Source of the DNA: an uncultured Polaribacter sp.
Lineage (GTDB): Bacteria > Bacteroidota > Bacteroidia > Flavobacteriales > Flavobacteriaceae
Length of the DNA: 64,000 bases
Direction: 5' to 3'
Assembly: GCA_943846595.1 (NCBI GenBank)
Contig: OX044355.1
Location: forward strand, 620,001 to 684,000
Numbering within the stretch: position 1 is the first letter of the stretch; the number at the start of each line of letters is the position of its first letter. A program made the position numbers and the translations under genes. The notes beneath the pieces were generated by a model. The model searched no databases. It was not told the origin of the DNA and was given only the letters and a program-made list of their open reading frames with translations. This document shows positions 42,158 through 51,196 of the stretch, one piece after another.

Positions 42158-43732
42158 ATGGCATCAATTAAACCCGCTGAAGTATCAGCAATTTTAAAGC
42201 AACAATTAACAAATTTCGACGCAAACGCAACCTTAAGTGAAGTTGGAACAGTTTTACAAGTAGGAGACGGTATTGCACGTGTATACGGATTATCGAACGT
42301 ACAATATGGAGAGCTTGTAGAATTTGAAGGAGGTTTAGAAGGAATTGTATTAAACTTAGAAGAAGACAATGCAGGAGTTGTATTGTTAGGAGCTTCTACA
42401 GCAATTAAAGAAGGTTCTACAGTAAAACGTACTGAAAGAATTGCTTCCCTAAAAGCAGGAGAAGGTGTCGTTGGAAGAGTTGTAGATACTTTAGGAAACC
42501 CAATTGATGGTAAAGGACCAATTACTGGTCAAACCTATGAAATGCCTTTAGAGCGAAGAGCTCCTGGAGTTATTTATAGAGAGCCAGTAACAGAACCTTT
42601 ACAAACAGGGATCAAATCTATTGACGCAATGATTCCAGTTGGAAGAGGACAGCGTGAGTTGATTATTGGAGACCGTCAGACTGGAAAGTCTACAGTAGCC
42701 TTAGATACGATATTAAATCAAAAAGAATTTTACGATGCTGGTGAGCCAGTATTCTGTATTTATGTAGCGATCGGTCAGAAAGCTTCTACAGTTGCAGCAA
42801 TTGCAAACATGTTAGAAGAAAGAGGGGCTTTGGCATATACCACAATCGTAGCAGCAAATGCATCAGATCCTGCAGCAATGCAAGTATATGCACCCTTTGC
42901 TGGAGCAGCTATTGGAGAGTTCTTTAGAGACTCTGGAAGACCTGCATTAATCATCTTTGATGATTTATCAAAACAAGCCGTTGCTTACCGTGAAATTTCT
43001 TTATTATTAAGAAGACCACCGGGACGTGAGGCGTATCCTGGAGATGTATTTTACCTACACTCTCGTTTATTAGAACGTGCTGCAAAAGTGATCAATGATG
43101 ACAAAATTGCAAGTGAAATGAACGATTTACCAGATTCTATAAAAGGAATTGTAAAAGGAGGAGGTTCATTAACAGCATTGCCAATTATTGAAACACAGGC
43201 AGGAGATGTTTCTGCATACATTCCAACAAACGTAATTTCAATTACAGATGGACAAATTTTCTTAGACGGAGATTTATTTAACTCAGGGGTTCGTCCAGCA
43301 ATTAACGTAGGTATTTCAGTATCTCGTGTTGGAGGGAATGCTCAGATTAAATCCATGAAAAAAGTATCAGGTACTTTAAAATTAGATCAAGCAGCATACC
43401 GTGAATTGGAAGCATTTGCAAAGTTTGGTTCCGATTTAGATGCAGCAACCATGAGTGTGATTTCTAAAGGACAACGTAATGTTGAAATCTTAAAGCAAGG
43501 ACAAAATGATCCTTACTCCGTAGAAGATCAAATTGCAATTATTTATGCAGGTTCTAAAAACTTATTAAAAGACGTACCCGTAAATAAAGTAAAAGAATTT
43601 GAGAAAGATTACATTTCTTATTTAAACGGAAAGCATAGAGATACTCTTGATACGCTAAAGTCTGGGAAATTAACAGATGAGGTAATTGCTGCATTAACAG
43701 CAGCAGCAAAAGAAATTTCAAGTAAATACTAA
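42158..43732 (+). CDS. atpA: ATP synthase F1 subunit alpha
   Basis: A 524-residue alpha subunit of the F1 head, carrying the non-catalytic nucleotide sites. The N-terminal [20 protein letters not shown] is the crown domain. [20 protein letters not shown] near residues 162-181 is the Walker A region, and [20 protein letters not shown] is Walker B. The motif [20 protein letters not shown] is the alpha signature, followed by the conserved [14 protein letters not shown]. Length and order are standard. Confidence 0.98.
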   Translation: MASIKPAEVSAILKQQLTNFDANATLSEVGTVLQVGDGIARVYGLSNVQYGELVEFEGGLEGIVLNLEEDNAGVVLLGASTAIKEGSTVKRTERIASLKAGEGVVGRVVDTLGNPIDGKGPITGQTYEMPLERRAPGVIYREPVTEPLQTGIKSIDAMIPVGRGQRELIIGDRQTGKSTVALDTILNQKEFYDAGEPVFCIYVAIGQKASTVAAIANMLEERGALAYTTIVAANASDPAAMQVYAPFAGAAIGEFFRDSGRPALIIFDDLSKQAVAYREISLLLRRPPGREAYPGDVFYLHSRLLERAAKVINDDKIASEMNDLPDSIKGIVKGGGSLTALPIIETQAGDVSAYIPTNVISITDGQIFLDGDLFNSGVRPAINVGISVSRVGGNAQIKSMKKVSGTLKLDQAAYRELEAFAKFGSDLDAATMSVISKGQRNVEILKQGQNDPYSVEDQIAIIYAGSKNLLKDVPVNKVKEFEKDYISYLNGKHRDTLDTLKSGKLTDEVIAALTAAAKEISSKY

Positions 43733-43809
43733 AATTAGGAGCTAGTGTATCGTAGTTAGGTTTTAGCCCAACGACGAACACCTAATTACGAATACCTAAT
43801 TACTGAATT
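43733..43809. repeat. Direct repeats in the atpA-atpG spacer
   Basis: ACCTAATTAC occurs at 43780-43789 and 43794-43803 with a period of 14 bases. An earlier AATTAGG at about 43733 is complementary to the CCTAATT part, so the spacer may fold. No coding potential. Confidence 0.6.
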
Positions 43810-44673
43810 ATGGCAAACTTAAAAGAAATACGGAATAGAATTTCATCGATTGGATCAACCATGCAGATTACCAGTGCCATGAAAATGGTTTCTGCTGCAA
43901 AGTTGAAAAAAGCACAAGATGCAATCACTGCAATGCGACCATATTCTTCTAAATTAACGGAATTGTTGCAAAATTTAAGCGCAACTTTAGACGGTGATGT
44001 AGGTGGAACTTATTCGACACCAAGAGAAGTTTCCAAAGTTTTATTAGTTGTTGTAACATCTAATAGAGGATTGTGTGGTGGTTTTAACTCTTCTATAACC
44101 AAGAGAGTCTTACAAACAGTTGCTGAAAAGTATGCAGATAAAACGGTAGAGCTTTTAACAATTGGTAAAAAAGGAAAAGCTACTTTAGGAAGATCATTCA
44201 AAGTAATCGATTCTAAAGACACTATTTTTGACGAATTAACTTTTGATACTGTAGCTTTAATTGCAGAACAATTAATGCAATTATATACAGAAGGGGCCTA
44301 TGACAAAATTGAAATTATCTACAATCAATTCAAAAACGCAGCAACCCAAATACCACAAGTAGAACAGTTTCTACCCATTAAACCGATAGAAGGTGGAGCG
44401 GATATTACGAATTCAGATTATATTTTTGAGCCTTCTAAAGAAGAAATTGTTTTAGCGTTAATACCAAAGTCATTAAAAACACAGTTATACAAATCCATTA
44501 GAGACAGTTTTGCTTCAGAACATGGAGCTCGTATGACAGCAATGCACAAAGCAACAGACAATGCAAAAGACTTACGCGACGATTTATTGTTAACCTATAA
44601 CAAAGCACGTCAAGCAGCAATTACAAACGAAATTCTTGAAATTGTTGGTGGAGCGGAAGCGTTGAAGAATTAA
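43810..44673 (+). CDS. atpG: ATP synthase F1 subunit gamma
   Basis: A 287-residue gamma subunit, the rotor shaft. The N-terminal helix NRISSIGSTMQITSAMKMVS and the C-terminal LRDDLLLTYNKARQAAITNE then EILEIVGGAEAL form the coiled-coil axle; TSNRGLCGGFNSSI in the middle is the family signature. It ends the operon. The beta (atpD) and epsilon (atpC) genes do not follow, as is usual in Bacteroidota where they lie elsewhere. A strong terminator follows. Confidence 0.97.
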   Translation: MANLKEIRNRISSIGSTMQITSAMKMVSAAKLKKAQDAITAMRPYSSKLTELLQNLSATLDGDVGGTYSTPREVSKVLLVVVTSNRGLCGGFNSSITKRVLQTVAEKYADKTVELLTIGKKGKATLGRSFKVIDSKDTIFDELTFDTVALIAEQLMQLYTEGAYDKIEIIYNQFKNAATQIPQVEQFLPIKPIEGGADITNSDYIFEPSKEEIVLALIPKSLKTQLYKSIRDSFASEHGARMTAMHKATDNAKDLRDDLLLTYNKARQAAITNEILEIVGGAEALKN

Positions 44674-44708
44674 ACGCAGCTTTAGCGGAGATAGATGCAT
44701 AAAATATA

Positions 44709-44744
44709 AAAGAGCTAATCTAAAAATAGATTAGCTCTTTTTTT
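44709..44744 (+). terminator. Rho-independent terminator of the ATP synthase operon
   Basis: A perfect 14-bp stem AAAGAGCTAATCTA / TAGATTAGCTCTTT with a four-base loop is followed by T residues. Confidence 0.9.
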
Positions 44745-44777
44745 ATACCTTGGTATTGCATTTGAAAAAAATAAATT

Positions 44778-45242
44778 ATGAAAAGCATCATCTTTCTATT
44801 CCTCACATTGAACTTTGTTACATGTAAAAGTATCCCATTGGATACAAAACCACCTTTCAAAATTACAGAAGCATCCTATAAAAGTTGGGTAGGAGGTCAA
44901 CCTGGGGTTCACGGGATCAATGTATACATGAACTACACCTCAAAAAGTGCGGTCGATTTTGACTCTATTTACTTTAGAAATAAAACCGTGAAATTAGAAA
45001 TAAAACAACAAAAAGAAAGAAAACTTCTTATCGGTTATTTCAATACATCAACCATAAATAGTAAAGAAGATTTGTTCTTGCAAAAAGAGGCTCAGAAATC
45101 GGATAGTGCTAAAAACCCAGTACTTCAGTTTCCTTTCGTCTTAAAAGAAAATGAAGCTGTAATAAGTTATACAGCAGGAAATATCACAAAATACCATAAA
45201 GTTTCGAATCTTAAAAAACAAGCTTCCGATTTTTTCCCATAA
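44778..45242 (+). CDS. Hypothetical lipoprotein
   Basis: A 154-residue protein with a short lipoprotein signal (MKSIIFLFLTLNFVTCKS, lipobox-like FVTC). The mature part is beta-rich and polar (SWVGGQPGVHGINVYMNYTS, then YFRNKTVKLEIKQQKERKL). I recognise no domain. It lies 34 bases after the atp terminator and is followed by a gene with its own -7 element, so it is probably a single-gene transcript. Envelope location is inferred from the signal. Confidence 0.6.
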   Translation: MKSIIFLFLTLNFVTCKSIPLDTKPPFKITEASYKSWVGGQPGVHGINVYMNYTSKSAVDFDSIYFRNKTVKLEIKQQKERKLLIGYFNTSTINSKEDLFLQKEAQKSDSAKNPVLQFPFVLKENEAVISYTAGNITKYHKVSNLKKQASDFFP

Positions 45243-45293
45243 TAAAAGAAGCTTGGATTTACAATACGAAAACATTCAATTTTGGGTGTTTTT

Positions 45294-45301
45294 TATTTTT
45301 G
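45294..45301 (+). promoter_or_regulatory. Bacteroidota -7 element before the lipoprotein at 45347
   Basis: TATTTTTG is an exact TAnnTTTG match. The transcript would begin near 45308, downstream of the alternative in-frame TTG (45299), which supports the ATG at 45347. Confidence 0.5.
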
Positions 45302-45346
45302 GCACACCTTTTGAAATTAGGTAAGAACAACCAAAACAGAAGACTT

Positions 45347-46270
45347 ATGAAACCGATAAAATTATTTTTTGCATTGCTATGTATGGTTCCTTTATTTACA
45401 GCTTGTGTTTTTGAAGACGATGCGGTATTAGAAAGAGGTATTGTTTTAGAAAATGCCCTTTCAGATTATGATTTGTGGTATGTAGATATTCACAGAACAA
45501 CTGGTACAGGGGAGGTTCCGTTTCTATCAAGAGCATTCACTATTTCCTTTATAAATAACACTTTGTATGCAAATAATAATATTGTAGATATTGGTTACAC
45601 AGGAAATGGTTATGGGATTCCTGTTGGATCCTATACTACTTTTGACGGATTGTTAAGAGCAAATCACGATATCGATGGAAATCACGACTTTGAAGTATTT
45701 CAATTATCGCCCAACCAAATTAGATTGTATAACTATAGAGAGAATGTAAGTTATTATTTAATTGGCTATCAGTCAAATAATTTTGATTACGACAAATTGT
45801 TTTATGATAATATAGAATACTTTTTACAAGAGTTTATTGCTTGGAAAAAAACAGCAACTATTGGCGGGATATCCAACCCGTTTGATGCCGAAAATTATTT
45901 GCAATTTACCCCCGAAAATAATACCACTTTTTATAGCTCTCAAGACACTTTTGGCACAAATATTGACCTTATTGATTGGAGTTATGTTGGAGGGTATGAA
46001 ATTTTTGATGTCTTAGATTCTGAGGATTTAAAAATTTTAACACTTAATTATGATGGTGGAGATATTGAAGAATTTGAATTGAGCGTTATAAATGATGAGA
46101 CCATACGCCTCTATCACTACACTACTGCAACTACCTATGATTTTTCAGGACGTGGGTTTATACAGTATTTAAAGGCAGGGCAAGCAGCTGTTAAAAAAAC
46201 ACCAGCCGTTCGAAATAATAACAGAAAACGGACGCAAGTGAAAAGAAGAACAAAGATGAGAAAAAATTAA
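45347..46270 (+). CDS. Hypothetical lipoprotein, acidic
   Basis: A 307-residue protein with the signal MKPIKLFFALLCMVPLFTAC (lipobox-like LFTAC). The mature chain is rich in Asn, Asp and Tyr and looks beta-sandwich-like with two related halves: LSDYDLWYVDIHRTTGTGEV early and SYVGGYEIFDVLDSEDLKIL later. It ends in a very basic tail (KRTQVKRRTKMRKN). I recognise no enzyme motif. Proteins of this type are conserved in Flavobacteriaceae and are sometimes given enzyme names that this sequence does not support. Confidence 0.65.
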   Translation: MKPIKLFFALLCMVPLFTACVFEDDAVLERGIVLENALSDYDLWYVDIHRTTGTGEVPFLSRAFTISFINNTLYANNNIVDIGYTGNGYGIPVGSYTTFDGLLRANHDIDGNHDFEVFQLSPNQIRLYNYRENVSYYLIGYQSNNFDYDKLFYDNIEYFLQEFIAWKKTATIGGISNPFDAENYLQFTPENNTTFYSSQDTFGTNIDLIDWSYVGGYEIFDVLDSEDLKILTLNYDGGDIEEFELSVINDETIRLYHYTTATTYDFSGRGFIQYLKAGQAAVKKTPAVRNNNRKRTQVKRRTKMRKN

Positions 46271-46327
46271 AATAAAGTTTGGTTAGTTGATTTTTGGTTG
46301 GTTATTTTACAATAACCAATTGAAAAG

Positions 46328-46361
46328 AAAGCCGCTCTAGAGGTAGAGCGGTTTTTTCTTT
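46328..46361 (+). terminator. Rho-independent terminator
   Basis: The GC-rich stem CCGCTCTA / TAGAGCGG closes the loop GAGG and is followed by a T-run, with flanking A and T tracts extending the pairing. Confidence 0.85.
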
Positions 46362-46503
46362 GTGTATGATTGATGAAAATTCTACTATTAATCCTCGATT
46401 TCTCCGACTTCTTTTTTTACTTTTATCAAAAGAAAAATAGTTATATCAAATAGCTACGGATGTTTTCTTAGAATAACCCTAGCAACAGTCATAATAAAAG
46501 AAA

Positions 46504-47256
46504 ATGAAACAAACCGCCTTTATTACAGGAGCAACCTCTGGAATTGGAAAAGCAACTGCAGAGATTTTTGCAAAAAACAACATTCGTTTAATTCTTTGTG
46601 GAAGAAGAGTAGAAAGATTAATGGAACTTCAAGAAGAATTGAGTAAACTTACTGAAGTAACCACTTTACAGTTTGATGTTAGAGACCGAAATGATGTTGC
46701 AGATCAAATAGCGAATTTACCAAAAGATTTTCAACAGATTGATATTCTTATTAATAATGCTGGAAATGCACATGGTCTTTCAGCCATACAAGATGGAAAC
46801 ATAGAGGATTGGGACGCGATGCTAGACATTAATGTAAAAGGGCTATTATATGTTTCAAGAGCCATTATTCCACAAATGACAACAAGGAATAGTGGTTTTA
46901 TTGTAAATATTGGCTCTATTGCAGGAAAAGAGGTATATCCAAACGGGAATGTGTATTGTGCCTCAAAACATGCTGTAAATGCCTTAAATAAAGCAATGCG
47001 GATAGATTTAAACAAACACAGTATCCGAGTTTCAGGAATTCACCCAGGAGCAGTAGAGACTGAATTCTCTGAGGTTCGTTTTAAAGGAGATACTCAAAAA
47101 GCAGCAAAAGTATACACAGGATACAAGGCTTTGCAAGCAGAAGATATTGCAGACATTATTCATTTTGTAATTACAAGACCCTATCATGTTAATATTGAAG
47201 ATTTAGTTGTGTATCCGACAGCTCAAGCAAGTCCTACAATTATGAATAAACATTAA
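46504..47256 (+). CDS. Short-chain dehydrogenase/reductase
   Basis: A 250-residue SDR oxidoreductase (YdfG/serine-dehydrogenase-like). TAFITGATSGIGKATAEIFA at residues 3-22 is the cofactor loop, INNAGNAHG the structural NNAG motif, NIGSIAGKEVYPNGNVYCAS then KHAVNALNKA the catalytic S-Y-K set with YxxxK, and GIHPGAVETEF the PG motif. The C-terminal LQAEDIADIIHFVITRPYHV fits the class that uses NADP on small hydroxy acids. Substrate unknown. An aldo/keto reductase gene follows after nine bases. Confidence 0.9.
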   Translation: MKQTAFITGATSGIGKATAEIFAKNNIRLILCGRRVERLMELQEELSKLTEVTTLQFDVRDRNDVADQIANLPKDFQQIDILINNAGNAHGLSAIQDGNIEDWDAMLDINVKGLLYVSRAIIPQMTTRNSGFIVNIGSIAGKEVYPNGNVYCASKHAVNALNKAMRIDLNKHSIRVSGIHPGAVETEFSEVRFKGDTQKAAKVYTGYKALQAEDIADIIHFVITRPYHVNIEDLVVYPTAQASPTIMNKH

Positions 47257-47265
47257 AAAAAAAGG

Positions 47266-48123
47266 ATGGCAAAAATCATAATGGGTTGTATGTCTTGGGG
47301 TGCTTGGGGTAAAAAACAATCAATAAAAGAACAGGCAGATTTGATTCAATTTTGTGTAGAAAACGGGAATACCATTTTTGACCACGCAGACTTGTATGGC
47401 GATTATACCACGGAAGCAGAATTTGGGAATGCATTTCTAGAAAGTGGGATCGCCCGTAAAGAAATTCAGCTTATTTCTAAATGTGGCATTCAAAACCCTG
47501 GACAAACTAGAAGCAACAACCTTAAATACTACAATTATTCGAAAGACTATATTATTTGGAGTGTAGAAGAATCATTAAGAAATTTAAAAACAGCATATTT
47601 AGATACCTTTTTATTACACAGACCAAGTCCATTAATGCAGCCAGATGAAATTGCAGAAGCAGTGAGACTTTTACAAAAAAGCGGAAAAATAAGAGCATTT
47701 GGAGTGTCCAATTTTACCCCATCGCAAGTAGCGCTAATTCAGTCAAAAATTCCCGTTTCGGTCAATCAGATCGAGTTTTCACTCACACAGTGCGAGGGGA
47801 TGTACAATGGAACGTTAGATTATTTATTAGAAAAAGAAATACATCCCATGGTTTGGAGTCCTTTAGGAACTGTTTTTAAGGTTGAAAACAAACAAACCAT
47901 CCGAATAAAAGCAGTATTACAAAAACTCTCTAATAAATACCAGCTATCTGAAGCCGCATTATTATTGGCCTTTATTTTAAAGCATCCTGCCAAAGTTTCA
48001 CCTGTTATTGGTACCACAAACAAAGCGCGTATTTTAAACGCAAACAAAGCCGTTAAAACCCAATTAGAATTGGGTGATTGGTTTGAATTGTTAGCGGCAA
48101 GCCAAGGACATGAAGTTCCCTAA
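47266..48123 (+). CDS. Aldo/keto reductase
   Basis: A 285-residue AKR barrel, YdhF-like. The catalytic residues lie in NTIFDHADLYGDYTTEAEFG (Asp and Tyr), LISKCGIQNPG (Lys) and LDTFLLHRPSPLMQPDEIAE (His). FGVSNFTPSQVALIQS and NQIEFSLTQ are the usual later strands, and HPAKVSPVIGTTNKARI the cofactor loop. It reduces aldehydes or ketones with NADPH; the substrate is unknown. It shares a transcript with the SDR nine bases upstream. Confidence 0.92.
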   Translation: MAKIIMGCMSWGAWGKKQSIKEQADLIQFCVENGNTIFDHADLYGDYTTEAEFGNAFLESGIARKEIQLISKCGIQNPGQTRSNNLKYYNYSKDYIIWSVEESLRNLKTAYLDTFLLHRPSPLMQPDEIAEAVRLLQKSGKIRAFGVSNFTPSQVALIQSKIPVSVNQIEFSLTQCEGMYNGTLDYLLEKEIHPMVWSPLGTVFKVENKQTIRIKAVLQKLSNKYQLSEAALLLAFILKHPAKVSPVIGTTNKARILNANKAVKTQLELGDWFELLAASQGHEVP

Positions 48124-48178
48124 GATGCAACAAATGTGTTTCTAAAAAAGGTTATTTTTATCAGAAATTTAATGAAAG

Positions 48179-49315
48179 TTATTCCTTTTTTTGATCGATT
48201 TCTTTTTTTGATAACGTAAAATAACAAGTCGTTCCAATACCAATTTCACTTTCAAACCAAATTTCACCATCGTGTCTATCCACTAATGCTTTACATATTT
48301 GTAAGCCTAATCCAGAACCCTTTTCCTGAGCTGTACCCGCTTTACTAAATATTTTACCCGGATCAAATATGTTTTTTAAGGTTTCTGATTCAATACCACC
48401 GCCTGTATCTGAAATTGAAATTTGAGTTTGATTATTTTTTGATTGTAATGCGATTGTTATTTCCCCATCACGTTCGCAGTATTTTATGGCATTCGAAATT
48501 AAATTCCTAAGAATACTCGTTAGCATGTGTTTGTCTGCTTCAATGCGTATGTCGGGAGCAATAAGGTTTTTTATAAGGAGATTCTTTTTTATTAAATGAA
48601 CGTTTAAAAATTCGAGAACCTCATCTACTAAGTATTCAGGAGCAATTGTGACACGGTTAAATGTACTGCTGTTAGAACCTGTAAAGGCCCATTGCAAAAG
48701 GCTATCTAGTATTTTAAGTGTTTGGTTTGTGGCTTCATGTATGATTTTTCCATAGGTAATTGCGTCTTCAAAATCGTTATTTTGAATATTATCAATAAGG
48801 AGTTTACTAAAACCATTTATATGATGAAAAGGGTTTTTTATATCGTGAGCGATCATCTTAAGAATTAACGATTTTACTTGATCTCGGTCTTCCGCTCGCT
48901 GCCGTTCTTCTTTTATTTTATCGATTTCTTTTTGAATGGAAATGTCTTGTACAATACCAATCATTCGGATTAGATTTTGATTTTCATCTAAGATGCATTT
49001 TCCACTTGAGATCACAGAAATAACCGTCTTGTCTTTTTGCACTATTTTATTTTCAAAATAATAGGCTGTTTTATTTTCAATTGCTTGAGAAAGTGTTTCT
49101 TCATATCTCTTTTTATCAGAATCACATACATGATGCAGTGCCAACTCGTAGCTTGGAACTACTTCGTCAAGTGCAAGTCCTAAAAGACGAAACATATTTT
49201 TAGACCAAAGGACTTCATTGGTCACTACATTCCAATTCCAACTGCCTGTTTTTGAGATTATTTGTGAATCATCTAGAAATTGTGTCGTAATTTCAATTTT
49301 ATTTTCTAATTCCAT
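48179..49315 (-). CDS. Cytoplasmic PAS-domain sensor histidine kinase
   Basis: A 378-residue histidine kinase with no membrane segment. A PAS fold (about 20-130) includes SKTGSWNWNVVTNEVLWSKN and IGIVQDISIQKE, the PAC end. A coiled coil leads to the H-box ILKMIAHDIKNPFHHINGFS with His157. The ATP-binding part has N-box ILRNLISNAIKYCE, G1 SISDTGGGIE and G2 KGSGLGLQICKALV. It senses an internal signal, with no adjacent response regulator gene, so its partner is elsewhere. Lies tail-to-tail with the aldo/keto reductase. Confidence 0.92.
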   Translation of the reverse strand: MELENKIEITTQFLDDSQIISKTGSWNWNVVTNEVLWSKNMFRLLGLALDEVVPSYELALHHVCDSDKKRYEETLSQAIENKTAYYFENKIVQKDKTVISVISSGKCILDENQNLIRMIGIVQDISIQKEIDKIKEERQRAEDRDQVKSLILKMIAHDIKNPFHHINGFSKLLIDNIQNNDFEDAITYGKIIHEATNQTLKILDSLLQWAFTGSNSSTFNRVTIAPEYLVDEVLEFLNVHLIKKNLLIKNLIAPDIRIEADKHMLTSILRNLISNAIKYCERDGEITIALQSKNNQTQISISDTGGGIESETLKNIFDPGKIFSKAGTAQEKGSGLGLQICKALVDRHDGEIWFESEIGIGTTCYFTLSKKEIDQKKE

Positions 49316-49479
49316 ATTTATGATTTTAATTTTTTCCAGACCTATTTTTTTTCTCAGTGTACTTGTGTTTTTTCAATTGAAAAAGAAGCAATAAAGCAAG
49401 CTACATCTTTTGTGGAATTTAAAAAAATTAATATATGTTTATTTTTTGATAGAAGTGTAATTTTTTTCTAGCACAACTA

Positions 49480-49516
49480 AAAAATAAAACCCTAACACAA
49501 TTTGCATTAGGGATTT
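49480..49516 (-). terminator. Probable terminator of the aldehyde dehydrogenase gene
   Basis: The stem CCCTAA / TTAGGG closes an 11-base loop and, on the minus strand, is followed by TTTTATTTTTT. It lies 27 bases after the dehydrogenase stop. Confidence 0.65.
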
Positions 49517-49542
49517 AATTTATCCAAATAGAGATCTATAAC

Positions 49543-51084
49543 CTATAGATCAAATTTAATTCCTTGTGCTAAAGGCAATTCATCTGAGTAGTTGATCGTA
49601 TTTGTCTGTCTTCTCATGTATACTTTCCAAGCGTCAGAACCAGACTCTCGACCGCCACCAGTTTCTTTTTCACCTCCAAAAGCGCCTCCAATTTCAGCAC
49701 CAGAAGTCCCAATATTAACGTTGGCAATACCACAGTCAGAACCTGCATAAGACAAAAACTTTTCAGCTTCCTTTAGTTCGTTGGTCATAATCGCAGAGGA
49801 CAATCCTTGTGCAACCCCGTTTTGTTTTTCAATGGCATTTTCAACATCACCTTTGTATTTCATTAAATATAAAATAGGAGCAAAAGTTTCGTGCTGCACA
49901 ATTTTATAATGATTCTCAGCTTCAATAATTGCTGGTTTCACGTAGCAACCACTTTCATACCCCTTTCCTTCTAGAACACCCCCTTCAAGCAATACGTTTC
50001 CCCCTTCTGCTTTTGCGCTTTCAATGGCCGCTAAATAAGTGTTTACGGAATCTTTGTCAATTAATGGCCCCACATGCTTGGTTTCATCCAAAGGATTTCC
50101 AATTTTTATTTGTTGATAAGCACCTACAATTGCATCCCTTACTTTATCATACACAGCTTCGTGAATGATCAATCTTCTTGTGGAGGTACAACGCTGTCCA
50201 CAAGTTCCAACAGCGCCAAAAACAGCTCCAGGAACAACAACTTTTAAGTCTGCAGTAGGAGTAATAATAATGGCATTGTTTCCGCCCAATTCTAATAAAG
50301 ACTTTCCAAAACGTTGGGCAACTGTAGCCCCCACAATTCTTCCCATTCTTGTCGATCCAGTGGCAGATACTAATGGAACTCTCGTGTCCGTAGTCATCAT
50401 TTCACCTACTTTATAATCGCCATTAATGATGCAAGAAATTCCTTCTGGTAAATTGTTTTCTTTTAAAATTTCGGCAATAATATTTTGACAAGCAACTGTA
50501 CAAAGAGGTGTTTTTTCAGATCCTTTCCAAACACATACATCGCCACATATCCAAGCCAATGCCGTATTCCAAGCCCAAACTGCAACAGGGAAGTTAAATG
50601 CTGAGATAATTCCAACAACTCCAATAGGATGCCATTGTTCTCTCATCACATGTCCTGGACGTTCCGACGGGATGGTTTGACCATTTAATTGTCTTGACAA
50701 TCCAACCGCAAAATCACAGATATCGATCATTTCTTGTACTTCCCCATACCCCTCCTGGAGTGATTTTCCCATTTCATAAGAAACCAATTTCCCCAAAGGT
50801 TCTTTTAAGGCTCTTAATTTATTTCCAAACTGACGCACAATCTCGCCTCTTTGAGGTGCAGGAATATTTCTAAACGATTGGTAAGCTTTCGTTGCCGAGA
50901 GCATTACTTTTTCATAATCCTCTTTTGACGAAGCAATTACTTTCCCAATTAATTTTCCGTCTACCGGAGAAAAAGATTCAATAATTTCACCATTCGAAAA
51001 ATTATTTGACCCCGAAGAAGTTCCATTATTTATATCTTTTAAACCTAATTCTCTTAGAGCTTCTTTTATTCCAAAATCTGTCAT
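49543..51084 (-). CDS. ALDH7-type aldehyde dehydrogenase (alpha-aminoadipate semialdehyde dehydrogenase-like)
   Basis: A 513-residue NAD(P)-dependent aldehyde dehydrogenase of the antiquitin (ALDH7A1) branch, which oxidises alpha-aminoadipate semialdehyde in lysine breakdown. Cofactor motif IGVVGIISAFNFPVAVWAWN, catalytic Glu in KSLLELGGNNAIII, and catalytic Cys in GTCGQRCTSTRRLIIHE are all present. GGNNAIII and GQRCTSTRRL are the features that favour ALDH7 over other subfamilies. The ATG at 51084 is used because upstream in-frame sequence (to 51315) is unconserved and runs into the divergent gene. Betaine or other aldehyde substrates remain possible. Confidence 0.9.
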   Translation of the reverse strand: MTDFGIKEALRELGLKDINNGTSSGSNNFSNGEIIESFSPVDGKLIGKVIASSKEDYEKVMLSATKAYQSFRNIPAPQRGEIVRQFGNKLRALKEPLGKLVSYEMGKSLQEGYGEVQEMIDICDFAVGLSRQLNGQTIPSERPGHVMREQWHPIGVVGIISAFNFPVAVWAWNTALAWICGDVCVWKGSEKTPLCTVACQNIIAEILKENNLPEGISCIINGDYKVGEMMTTDTRVPLVSATGSTRMGRIVGATVAQRFGKSLLELGGNNAIIITPTADLKVVVPGAVFGAVGTCGQRCTSTRRLIIHEAVYDKVRDAIVGAYQQIKIGNPLDETKHVGPLIDKDSVNTYLAAIESAKAEGGNVLLEGGVLEGKGYESGCYVKPAIIEAENHYKIVQHETFAPILYLMKYKGDVENAIEKQNGVAQGLSSAIMTNELKEAEKFLSYAGSDCGIANVNIGTSGAEIGGAFGGEKETGGGRESGSDAWKVYMRRQTNTINYSDELPLAQGIKFDL

Positions 51085-51196
51085 TTTGTAGTTGAATTTA
51101 ATTCGTTTAAATTGAACCCCGAAGCTACAAATAATTTTACACAATTTTAAATTAAACAGAAAGATTACTATTTGTTTAATATCAAACAAAAACAAC

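Noticed and set aside
43733..44673. Missing atpD and atpC as a deletion
   Set aside because: In Bacteroidota these two genes are normally encoded in a separate cluster, and a clean terminator follows atpG, so this is the usual arrangement.
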